Source of the DNA: an uncultured Eggerthella sp.
GTDB taxonomy: Bacteria > Actinomycetota > Coriobacteriia > Coriobacteriales > Eggerthellaceae
Assembly (NCBI GenBank): GCA_900551155.1
Contig: URVA01000029.1
Coordinates: 1-14,640 of the forward strand
Direction of reading: 5' to 3'
Length of the DNA stretch: 14,640 nt
The translations under genes were made by a program, and so were the position numbers. Position 1 is the stretch's first letter. Every line of letters starts with the position of its first letter. Shown here in pieces: positions 8,136 through 14,477 of this stretch. Under the pieces are notes generated by a model. It had not been told where the DNA came from. It made no database searches and was given only the letters and a program-made list of their open reading frames with translations.

Positions 8136-8160
8136 GCGCCCGTAAGGGCGCTTTTTATTT
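8136..8160 (+). terminator. Intrinsic terminator of the smpB/acidic-protein operon
   Basis: A perfect 6-bp GC stem, GCGCCC (8136-8141) with GGGCGC (8146-8151) closed by a GTAA loop, is followed at once by TTTTTATTT. It lies 81 bases after the last plus-strand stop codon and is a textbook rho-independent terminator. Confidence 0.9.
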
Positions 8161-8183
8161 AAGCATGATGCAGCGAGCGCATG

Positions 8184-8205
8184 AAAAAACCCTCGGAACG
8201 AGGGT
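8184..8205 (-). terminator. Second minus-strand terminator, 178 bases beyond rpmB
   Basis: On the minus strand, the stem formed by 8199-8205 and 8189-8195 (CGAGGG/CCCTCG plus one A-T pair, 3-base loop) runs into six T residues (plus-strand A at 8184-8189). rpmB already has its own terminator at 8304-8327, so this is either a backup for read-through or the end of a separate short minus-strand transcript. Confidence 0.65.
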
Positions 8206-8234
8206 ATTTGAACAGCGAAAGCGGTGAGCTGAGA

Positions 8235-8262
8235 CTTTTATATAAGGCGTATAAAACAACAA
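8235..8262 (-). repeat. Inverted 28-nt repeat, right copy
   Basis: Read on the minus strand this starts TTGTTG and ends TACGCCTTATATAAA plus AG, matching 8075-8102 at 22 of 28 positions; the 15 identical bases are 8237-8251. It lies between the two minus-strand terminators. With the left copy it could form a 15-bp stem around a 136-base loop if one RNA spanned both. Confidence 0.6.
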
Positions 8263-8303
8263 TGAGCTATTCGTATCCTATTCAACGCTTATGCTGCAAC
8301 CAC

Positions 8304-8327
8304 AAAAAGCCACCCGATGGGTGGCTT
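8304..8327 (-). terminator. Intrinsic terminator of rpmB
   Basis: On the minus strand, AAGCCACCC pairs with GGGTGGCTT (8319-8327 with 8307-8315; 9 bp, 3-base loop), and the T-run comes from plus-strand A at 8304-8308. It sits 57 bases past the rpmB stop. A smaller bulged hairpin (8350-8368) lies between the stop and the terminator. Confidence 0.88.
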
Positions 8328-8383
8328 AACTTTGCGATATGAAAAGAGTGGGAGAGTTTTCTCTGCCCAGATAAGCGCACGAG

Positions 8384-8572
8384 TTATGCGCGCTCTACCT
8401 TTCCAGCCTTCATACACTTGGTGCAAACGTTAGCACGCTTTACCTTGCCGTTTACCTTGATGGTGACCTTCTGGATGTTAGGACGGAAAGTGCGGTTGCT
8501 TACACGATGAGAGTGGCTGATGCTACGACCAGCGCTTGGTGCCTTACCGCAGATCTCGCAAACTTTGGACAT
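8384..8572 (-). CDS. rpmB: 50S ribosomal protein L28
   Basis: Small basic protein of the large ribosomal subunit. The 62 residues carry the family pattern: MSKVCEICGK start, SHSHRVSNRTFRPNIQ in the middle (residues 19-34) and RANVCTKCMKAG at the end. Cys5, Cys8, Cys50 and Cys53 form a four-cysteine zinc-ribbon set, so this is the C+ (zinc-binding) type of L28 rather than the zinc-free paralog used under zinc starvation. GGAG (8583-8586) lies 10 bases before the start. A strong promoter sits at 8640-8668 and a strong terminator at 8304-8327, so it is a single-gene unit, divergent from the Asp23-family gene. Confidence 0.96.
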   Translation of the reverse strand: MSKVCEICGKAPSAGRSISHSHRVSNRTFRPNIQKVTIKVNGKVKRANVCTKCMKAGKVERA

Positions 8573-8605
8573 TCTTAATCAACTCCATTTACTCTGATAT
8601 TGGGC

Positions 8606-8620
8606 ACGGTTAGTTACCGT
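8606..8620 (-). promoter_or_regulatory. Small hairpin in the rpmB leader
   Basis: ACGGT and ACCGT form a perfect 5-bp stem around a 5-base loop, between the promoter and the ribosome-binding site of rpmB. It could be a leader control element or incidental; sequence alone does not decide. Confidence 0.25.
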
Positions 8621-8639
8621 TGATTTCAAAAGCCTGACT

Positions 8640-8668
8640 ACTATATCACACACCGAATGATCGTCCAA
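8640..8668 (-). promoter_or_regulatory. Sigma-70-type promoter of rpmB
   Basis: On the minus strand TTGGAC (plus 8663-8668) and TATAGT (plus 8640-8645) are separated by exactly 17 bases, with 4 of 6 and 5 of 6 matches to consensus. It lies 67 bases upstream of the rpmB start and no other gene intervenes. Confidence 0.75.
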
Positions 8669-8805
8669 GCTATTTCTTTGTGAGTTTTTCTTGAAACTTG
8701 TGTAATAAATGAAGAAATACAGAAAAATAGTTAGCCAATCGAAGCAATTTTGTATCTTCGGTGCGTAGTATTCACTCTGGCAAACCGATGTGTGCTGCAA
8801 TCCGT

Positions 8806-8811
8806 TATACT
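8806..8811 (+). promoter_or_regulatory. Candidate -10 element upstream of the Asp23-family gene
   Basis: TATACT matches the -10 consensus at 5 of 6 bases and lies 57 bases before the ATG at 8869. No clear -35 hexamer is found at 16-18 bases. A 5-bp hairpin (GATGC 8835-8839 with GCATC 8847-8851) follows in the presumed leader, just upstream of the ribosome-binding site. Confidence 0.35.
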
Positions 8812-8868
8812 AAGAACTTGGTCATTAGTCATTTGATGCTTTTGCGGCATCTATGAAAGGACAGTTAT

Positions 8869-9202
8869 ATGAGCAATGAAATTGCGGGCGATCTTGTCGT
8901 TTCTGAAGAAGTAATAGCTGATGTGGCAGGGCACGCTGCTACGCGTAGTCGGTATGGCTGCTCCTAATGCAGTTGACGGACTGGTGAAAATCCTTCCCAA
9001 GTCCCGTTTGCGTCGCGGTATTGTTGTATCAACTGATGAGGAAGGCACTCTTGTAAGCCTGTATGTCATTTTGGAACATGGCGTTAACATCAGTACGGTT
9101 TCTGAGAACTTAGTTGATCAGGTTACTTTTGCTTTGAGGGAATTTGTTCGCACTCCATTAAAGGGTGTTGAAGTTCACGTTCAGGGGATTAAGGTTCGCT
9201 AG
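8869..9202 (+). pseudogene. Asp23/Gls24 (YloU-like) family protein gene with an apparent frameshift
   Basis: ATG 8869 has an excellent ribosome-binding site (AAAGGA 8856-8861, 7-base spacer) and encodes the family N-terminus: MSNEIAGDLVVSEEVIADV, then AGHAA. This frame stops at 8965-8967 after 32 residues. The rest of the family sequence continues in the next frame from GTA at 8945 (VVGMAAPNAVDG, RGIVVSTDEEG, ILEHGVNIS, VEVHVQGIKV) to the stop at 9200-9202. YloU-type proteins have about five residues between the AA pair and the VGM motif; here only four bases (8941-8944) remain, consistent with loss of about 11 bases. Joined, the product would be about 114 residues. An ATG at 8921 could start a 93-residue truncated protein but has only a poor ribosome site. 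A sequencing error is the main alternative. Intact homologs are encoded next to fakA-like genes. Confidence 0.8.
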
Positions 9203-9232
9203 TTTTTATAAAAGCGAATGAAACTTTTTGCC

Positions 9233-9264
9233 AAACACGAAAGTGCGTTTTTATGTTCGTGTTT
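9233..9264 (+). promoter_or_regulatory. 9-bp inverted repeat between the Asp23-family gene and fakA-like gene
   Basis: AAACACGAA (9233-9241) and TTCGTGTTT (9256-9264) are perfect inverted arms around a 14-base T-rich loop, in the 111-base gap. No long T-run follows directly, so a terminator is doubtful. It could be an operator or an RNA stem shaping expression of the downstream gene. TATAAA at 9264-9269 resembles a -10 element but lacks a convincing -35. Confidence 0.4.
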
Positions 9265-9313
9265 ATAAATACGCGCGTGGCAATCAGGTCTATAGAGGAG
9301 CTAGTAAAAACAA

Positions 9314-10942
9314 ATGAGCAACTACACGTCTAACGATATCGTTAATGCTATCGCTTCAGCAGCGAAAGCGTTAGCTGCTCGCAAGGAAGAGATTAACCGA
9401 CTAAACGTATTCCCCGTGCCTGATGGTGATACGGGTACTAATATGTCTCTTACTCTTGCTATGGTCGTAGAAAACCTGGCAAAGCTACCTATTGGCGCTT
9501 CTGACGAAGAACGTCGTCTCGCTATTACTTCTGGCGCTTTGATGGGTGCTCGTGGTAATTCTGGTGTAATTACCTCTCAGATTATGCGTGGTCTTTGTGA
9601 AGGCATTGCTGATCACGAAGCGTTTGATCTTGTAGCCGTTGATGATGCGTTCGATCGCGCAGTAGAAGTTGCCTTTAATGCGGTTCGCAAACCTGTTGAA
9701 GGCACTATTTTGACCGTTTTGCGTGACACGGCAGCAGCAGCACGTAAGGCTCGCAAAAAGAAGATGGACTTAGAAGAAGGTCTTCGTTTTATCGTGGGCG
9801 AATCCTATGCTTCCGTTCAACGCACTCCCGATTTGCTTCCTGTTTTGAAGGAAAACGGCGTAGTTGACGCAGGCGGCTTCGGTCTTGCTATTTTCTTTGA
9901 TTCTTTTGTATCTGCACTTACCGGTCGTACCGATTCTATGGGAGATGAACTTGCCTTTGCTCGTACCGCAGCTCCTAAGGTCGAAATCGAACAGATTAAC
10001 GACTGGGAAGGCTCTGCCTATATGTACTGCAATGAATTCCTGGTTGATTCTGACACACTTGATCCAGAAGAGGCACTGGACTTCTTGCAGACCATGGGTG
10101 ACTGCGAATTGTGCGTAGGCACTAATCCTAAGTTCAAGGTGCATGTTCATTCCAATACTCCCGATAAGGTATTGGCATACTTCTTGGAGCGCGGACAAAT
10201 TTCTGAGGTATTCATCCATAACATGAAGCTTCAGAGTGAAGAACGTACTGCGAAGCTAGAGCAGGAACAGGTAGAAGAGGCTAAATCAATTGGATTTGTT
10301 GCTGTAGCAGCAGGTACGGGTAATGCTGCTATTTTGAAGAGCCTTGGTGTTGACTATGTGGTATCAGGTGGTCAGACCATGAATCCTTCCACTAAGGAAT
10401 TGCTTGATGCAGTAAATTCCGTTAACGCAGATGCCGTTATCATTTTGCCCAACAACAGCAACATTATTATGGCTTCCCAGTCTTGCGTTGAGGTTTCCGA
10501 AAAGCCTTGTGCTGTAGTTCCTACCAAGAGTGTTCCTGAGGCTTTTTCTGCCATGTTTGCTTTCGATGAGAGCGCTTCTTTGGAAGAAAACGTTGAGGCA
10601 ATGACAGAAGCTCGTGAGGAAGTTAAAACGGGAGAAATTACTCACGCTATTAAGGATTCCAAGGATGTTCATGGCAATCCTATCCATGATGGTGATGTTA
10701 TTGGTATTGCAGCAGGCGAGCTTGAGGTAGTTTCCGATTCTATTGAAGATGCTACCTTGCGTGTTTTGGAAGTTCTCGAAGCTGAAGATGCTGATACTTT
10801 AACCATTCTTGCTGGTGAGGATTATTCTGATGAAGCCTTTGAGGCTTTGATTTCCCAGATTGAGGATGCGTACGAGGATCTCGAAATCGATTCTCATCGT
10901 GGTGAACAACCTTTGTATCCTATTATTCTTTCGGTGGAATAA
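9314..10942 (+). CDS. fakA: DAK2/DegV-fusion kinase, FakA-like fatty acid kinase
   Basis: FakA phosphorylates fatty acids held by FakB proteins, feeding exogenous fatty acids into phospholipid synthesis in Gram-positive bacteria. The 542-residue length is normal. The N-terminal DhaL-type kinase domain (about 1-205) has LNVFPVPDGDTGTNM (30-44), whose aspartates bind Mg-ATP, and GARGNSGVI (78-86). A middle domain (about 230-315) has the FKVHVHSNTP motif (274-283). The C-terminal DegV-like part (about 326-542) has VAAGTG, SGGQTMNPST (351-360) and ILPNNSNI (377-384). ATG 9314 is forced because an in-frame stop lies at 9305; AGAGGAG (9294-9300) is an unusually long 13 bases away. FakB is not in the window, so the function rests on family membership. 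Confidence 0.9.
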   Translation: MSNYTSNDIVNAIASAAKALAARKEEINRLNVFPVPDGDTGTNMSLTLAMVVENLAKLPIGASDEERRLAITSGALMGARGNSGVITSQIMRGLCEGIADHEAFDLVAVDDAFDRAVEVAFNAVRKPVEGTILTVLRDTAAAARKARKKKMDLEEGLRFIVGESYASVQRTPDLLPVLKENGVVDAGGFGLAIFFDSFVSALTGRTDSMGDELAFARTAAPKVEIEQINDWEGSAYMYCNEFLVDSDTLDPEEALDFLQTMGDCELCVGTNPKFKVHVHSNTPDKVLAYFLERGQISEVFIHNMKLQSEERTAKLEQEQVEEAKSIGFVAVAAGTGNAAILKSLGVDYVVSGGQTMNPSTKELLDAVNSVNADAVIILPNNSNIIMASQSCVEVSEKPCAVVPTKSVPEAFSAMFAFDESASLEENVEAMTEAREEVKTGEITHAIKDSKDVHGNPIHDGDVIGIAAGELEVVSDSIEDATLRVLEVLEAEDADTLTILAGEDYSDEAFEALISQIEDAYEDLEIDSHRGEQPLYPIILSVE

Positions 10943-10999
10943 GAAACGTACCTGCCGATTGGTATAGGTTACTTGCTTGAATAAGGGGCGATAATCCCT

Positions 11000-13246
11000 G
11001 TGGTGCTATCTAAGCAACAGCAAAATAAGCATGATTTTTCGAAGGCGGATCAAGGAGTGTACCTTGACCGCCTTCATGCTACGTTGGCCCTCGAAAATCC
11101 TGTCACCAGCGTAAAGCAGGTTAGTGATACGCGTGCTCGCATGTTATATCAGTCATTTGGCGTGAAAACGTTGCGAGATTTGTTGGGATTGTACCCGCAT
11201 CGCTATATAGATATGTCTGCCTTATCTTCTATTCAACAGGCAGAAATTGGAAAACAATACACCATTGCGGCAACGGTGTATGACATTAAGCAAAAGCGCC
11301 CTCGTCCACGTTTGTCTTTGGTGGAAATTTCATTGGTAGATGAAAGCGGGCTTATGTTGGTTACCTGCTTTAATCAGCCTTGGTTGATGGAATCTCTTGA
11401 AAAAGGACAACGTGTTTCGGTTTCAGGCAAAGTGGAATTTTCTTACGGTTTTAAACGTATGACCAATCCGCTTATCGTTGTGCACGAAGAAGGAGAATCA
11501 ATCGAAGGGGTGGTACTGCCCGTACACCCTTCGGTAGCTAAAATTCCTCGAACCACTATGCGAAGGTTGATTTCCAACGCGCTTGATTCCGTACGTGGTC
11601 TCTATGATCCACTTCCTTTGTATTTACGAAGTCGTTATAGATTGTACTCACGTGCTCAGGCGCTGCGTGGTGTGCATAATCCTCATTCGCTTGCCGATGC
11701 CAAGCAGGCTCGTCGTCGTTTGCGCTATGAAGAGCTTTTCTTTTTGGAATTAGAACTTATCGAACAGGAACAGAAACGAATTGAAGGAGTTATTCCTTTC
11801 GAACACGTAATCCAAGGTCCTTGTCAGGACGCGCTGCGTGCGGTGATGCCCTTTGCTTTAACTGAAGATCAGCAAGCGGCTATTGCTACTATTTCGGATA
11901 CTATGGCGAACGCATATCCGATGAACCACCTTCTTTTAGGAGATGTTGGTACGGGTAAAACTATGGTTGCCGCATTCGCTTTGGCGGCGTGTGCCGATAC
12001 AGGGACCCAAGCATTGATGATGGGACCGACCGAAGTTTTGGTTCGTCAGTACGGCGCTTCCTTAGGTCCTCTATTCGATCAGATTGGAATAACGTGGGCA
12101 ACACTTACAGGATCAACTTCAGCAAAAGAGCGACAAGATATTCTTGATCAGTTGCAGGCAGGTACTTTGCAGGTCCTTTTTGGTACTCACGCTCTTCTGG
12201 AAAATGATGTAAAGCCGAAATGCTGTTCACTTATCTGTATAGACGAACAACAACGATTTGGTGTTGAGCAGCGTCAAACCTTGGTCGAAAAAGCACCAGG
12301 TGCTGATATTTTATCGATGACCGCTACTCCTATTCCTCGCTCTCTTGCTCTCGCACTTTATGGGGGTCTGTCTTTGTCGTATTTGCGCAAAGTGCCCGCC
12401 AAACAAGGGGGAAGGCAAACAAAAGTATGCCATTTTTCCGAAGAGGGTATTGCCTATGATGCCTTGCGCGCAGCACTTGATAGGGGAGAGCAAGCCTATG
12501 TAATCTGCCCTCTTATTGGTCTTGATTTACCCGAAAAAGAAAAAGGCGCATCATCTGCGGAATATTTAGAAGAAGATAGCCATTCCACTATTGAATATGC
12601 TGCTATTGAATGGGGTATTGAACACGATGAAGTGGATGCTGCTCTGTCGGGGGATAGTATATCTGCTGCTACCATGCATGCAAAAGTACTCCAAGAGCAA
12701 ATTGTTCCACAGGCTCGTGTAGGGCTTTTGCATGGCAAGATGGCTTCCGCTGAAAAAGATGCCATGATGGAACAATTCAGGGCAGGACAAATAGATGTTT
12801 TGGTGTCTACTACCGTAGTCGAGGTTGGTGTTGATGTGCCCAACGCCACGGTCATGATTATTGAGGATGCTGATAGATTTGGTTTAGCTCAGCTTCATCA
12901 GCTTCGCGGTCGTGTTGGTAGAGGCACCCTGCCTGGTTCGGTATTTCTGGTATCACGCTCTAAAGCTCCGCAAGCACTTGAGCGCTTGCGTGTAATGGAG
13001 CAGGTAGACGATGGATTCACCCTTTCCGAATACGACCTTTCTCTTCGTAGAGAAGGTGATATTTTCGGGAGCCGTCAACATGGTCGCTCACGTCTGGCTT
13101 TGGTAAATGTTATGCGCGATAAAGCTATTATTGAAGCGGCCTACAACGATGCGCGATCATGCTATTTTGGAAGCGATCTATCAACGGATGAAAAAAATCT
13201 TTTAAAGCGTGAGCTGCAGGTACTGCAGAAAGCGAGGGAAAAGTGA
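11000..13246 (+). CDS. recG: ATP-dependent DNA helicase RecG
   Basis: Branched-DNA helicase that remodels stalled replication forks and Holliday junctions. The 748 residues start with the wedge/OB region (about 30-170; FGVKTLRDLLGLYPHRY at 53-69), followed by helicase domains with Walker A GDVGTGKT (314-321), motif II DEQQRFGV (415-422), TATPIPRSLAL (441-451), TTVVEVGVDVPNA (604-616) and motif VI QLHQLRGRVGRG (631-642). Motif II is usually DEQH; Gln replaces His here. Residues 507-573 between VICPLI and VGLLHG are about 40 longer than in E. coli and acidic. GVG of the wedge is replaced by QVS (40-42). GTG 11000 is chosen, with AAGGGG at 10983-10988; GTG 11003 is an alternative. It overlaps rsmD by 4 bases. 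Confidence 0.94.
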   Translation: MVLSKQQQNKHDFSKADQGVYLDRLHATLALENPVTSVKQVSDTRARMLYQSFGVKTLRDLLGLYPHRYIDMSALSSIQQAEIGKQYTIAATVYDIKQKRPRPRLSLVEISLVDESGLMLVTCFNQPWLMESLEKGQRVSVSGKVEFSYGFKRMTNPLIVVHEEGESIEGVVLPVHPSVAKIPRTTMRRLISNALDSVRGLYDPLPLYLRSRYRLYSRAQALRGVHNPHSLADAKQARRRLRYEELFFLELELIEQEQKRIEGVIPFEHVIQGPCQDALRAVMPFALTEDQQAAIATISDTMANAYPMNHLLLGDVGTGKTMVAAFALAACADTGTQALMMGPTEVLVRQYGASLGPLFDQIGITWATLTGSTSAKERQDILDQLQAGTLQVLFGTHALLENDVKPKCCSLICIDEQQRFGVEQRQTLVEKAPGADILSMTATPIPRSLALALYGGLSLSYLRKVPAKQGGRQTKVCHFSEEGIAYDALRAALDRGEQAYVICPLIGLDLPEKEKGASSAEYLEEDSHSTIEYAAIEWGIEHDEVDAALSGDSISAATMHAKVLQEQIVPQARVGLLHGKMASAEKDAMMEQFRAGQIDVLVSTTVVEVGVDVPNATVMIIEDADRFGLAQLHQLRGRVGRGTLPGSVFLVSRSKAPQALERLRVMEQVDDGFTLSEYDLSLRREGDIFGSRQHGRSRLALVNVMRDKAIIEAAYNDARSCYFGSDLSTDEKNLLKRELQVLQKAREK

Positions 13247-13815
13247 GAATAATTGCAGGCGAATTTCGTGGAAGACCTCTAAAAACGCTTAAAGGCGATC
13301 TTACGCGTCCTACAACCGATAGAGTACGAGAAGCGCTCATGAGCTCGCTTTTTAGCGCGCGAGGATCGTTTGCGGGCGCAAAAGCGCTTGATGCGTTTGC
13401 TGGATCGGGTGCGTTAGGGCTTGAATGCTTAAGCCGCGGAGCAGATTTTTGTTTGTTTTGCGAACAAGATCGCCAAGCGCAGCAGATAATTGAACAGAAT
13501 TGTCGTGCGCTTAAACTTCCGAAAGAGCGGTATCGATTACGCAAAGGCGATACTTTTTCGCTACCTCAAAGCATCCATACGGCCTTTGACCTGCTATTCT
13601 TTGATCCGCCGTATGCTTATGATGCCGCCGATATTTCTGCGTTGATAGAAGCGCTTGATAAGGCAGGATGTATAGCCGATGACGCCTTGATCTGTTATGA
13701 GTACGCCAAAAATGATGCAACTTCGGTAAATCAGGCTTTTGATGCGTTAAAATACGACAAGGTTTCTGTAAAACATTATGGAGACACATCTCTTATTACC
13801 CTTAGGAAGGAATAA
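13243..13815 (+). CDS. rsmD: 16S rRNA (guanine(966)-N(2))-methyltransferase RsmD
   Basis: SAM-dependent methyltransferase that modifies G966 of 16S rRNA during 30S assembly. The 190-residue length is normal. Landmarks are N-terminal MRIIAGEFRGRPL, RPTTDRVREALMSSL (22-36), SAM-binding motif I LDAFAGSGALG (49-59), ECLSRGA, the catalytic FDPPY (120-124) and the late KHYGDTSL (177-184). The GTG start at 13243 sits in a GTGA overlap with the recG stop, with GAGGGA at 13234-13239 only 3 bases away, so translation is coupled to recG. coaD begins 2 bases after its stop. The rsmD-coaD pair is widely conserved in Gram-positive bacteria. Confidence 0.95.
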   Translation: MRIIAGEFRGRPLKTLKGDLTRPTTDRVREALMSSLFSARGSFAGAKALDAFAGSGALGLECLSRGADFCLFCEQDRQAQQIIEQNCRALKLPKERYRLRKGDTFSLPQSIHTAFDLLFFDPPYAYDAADISALIEALDKAGCIADDALICYEYAKNDATSVNQAFDALKYDKVSVKHYGDTSLITLRKE

Positions 13816-13817
13816 CA

Positions 13818-14318
13818 ATGAAGAGAGCGGTTGTTCCGGGAACATTTGATCCCATCACCGCAGGCCATGTAGACGTTATCAAGCGTGCTTCGCAAATTTT
13901 TGATGACGTGGTCGTAGCAGTAGCTCAGTCAGTAAAGAAAAACCCTATGTTCGATCTTGAAACAAGGGTGAGCCTTGCAACTCAGGCAGTAGCAGATCTT
14001 CCCAATGTAAGCGTTATTAGCTTCGATGGTTTGCTTGTTGATTGCGTTCGTGAACTTGATGCACACGTAGTCGTTAAAGGTCTTCGTGCTATTACTGACT
14101 TTGAATACGAATTCCAAATGACTGCACTCAATTACGAACTGAGCCAGGATTTGGAGACGTTCTTTATCATGTCGCCTCCTAAGTTTATGTATCTTTCTTC
14201 ATCCATTATTCGCGAAATGGCATCTATGGGTGGCAACATCAAAGGATTTGTTCCTCCTTGCGTTGAAGATGCATTGCGAAATTATTTTGCGGATGCTTAT
14301 AAAAACTCCGGAAATTAA
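13818..14318 (+). CDS. coaD: Pantetheine-phosphate adenylyltransferase (PPAT)
   Basis: Converts 4'-phosphopantetheine and ATP to dephospho-CoA, the penultimate step of coenzyme A synthesis. The 166 residues contain the nucleotidyltransferase motif GTFDPITAGH (8-17; the usual wording is TNGH), VVKGLRAITDFEYEFQM with the substrate-contacting Arg, and SSSIIREMASMGGNIKGFVPP. ATG 13818 has AGGAAGG at 13804-13810 with a 7-base spacer. It is the last gene of the recG-rsmD-coaD run. No clear GC-rich terminator follows; only a 15-base AT palindrome (14317-14331), which overlaps its stop codon. Confidence 0.96.
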   Translation: MKRAVVPGTFDPITAGHVDVIKRASQIFDDVVVAVAQSVKKNPMFDLETRVSLATQAVADLPNVSVISFDGLLVDCVRELDAHVVVKGLRAITDFEYEFQMTALNYELSQDLETFFIMSPPKFMYLSSSIIREMASMGGNIKGFVPPCVEDALRNYFADAYKNSGN

Positions 14319-14360
14319 GAAAACTTTTCTTCAACATATTTTCAAATTTATTTAAAGATG

Positions 14361-14402
14361 AGGGTCTATTTCTGCGTACACGTGCGGTTTCTGATAGACT
14401 CT
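14361..14402 (+). repeat. Imperfect inverted repeat between coaD and the next gene
   Basis: AGGGTCTAT (14361-14369) pairs with ATAGACTCT (14394-14402) over 9 bases with one G-U pair, around a 24-base loop. It lies just upstream of a candidate promoter. There is no T-run, so it is more likely an operator-like or structural element than a terminator, or incidental. Confidence 0.35.
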
Positions 14403-14406
14403 AGGG

Positions 14407-14434
14407 TTGAATACAAAGAATTTTGCGATAATAT
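14407..14434 (+). promoter_or_regulatory. Candidate promoter for the gene at 14478
   Basis: TTGAAT (14407-14412) and TAATAT (14429-14434) are 16 bases apart; an overlapping GATAAT (14427-14432) matches the -10 consensus better but gives a 14-base spacer. The 44 bases to the ATG suit a short leader with an AAAGG ribosome site. Confidence 0.45.
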
Positions 14435-14477
14435 GGCTTATCGTGCTTATTTCCCGAAAAGCTCGGAAAGGTAGTTT

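Noticed and set aside
8055..8383. Possible tmRNA (ssrA) or tRNA gene after smpB, prompted by GGTTCGAAACGAAC at 8101-8114
   Set aside because: The sequence is a short hairpin (GTTCG-AAA-CGAAC) without matching acceptor or anticodon arms, and there is no tmRNA-like tag frame or CCA end; the interval is explained better by terminators and repeats.
8579..8800. Minus-strand 73-codon open frame upstream of rpmB
   Set aside because: It runs across the rpmB promoter at 8640-8668 and the rpmB ribosome site, has no recognisable protein character and no ribosome site of its own that I can see.
8921..9202. ATG 8921 as the true start of an intact Asp23-family gene
   Set aside because: It has a weak ribosome site and gives a non-family N-terminus (MWQGTLLR), while the missing family N-terminus is present just upstream in another frame behind an excellent ribosome site.
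10943..10999. Possible terminator between the fakA-like gene and recG
   Set aside because: ACCT/AGGT and CC/GG pairings are short and no T-run follows; not enough to call.
12496..12855. Minus-strand 119-codon open frame inside recG
   Set aside because: It is antisense to the conserved helicase motifs of recG; its Ser/Ala/Thr-rich product looks like a by-product of the codon use of recG.
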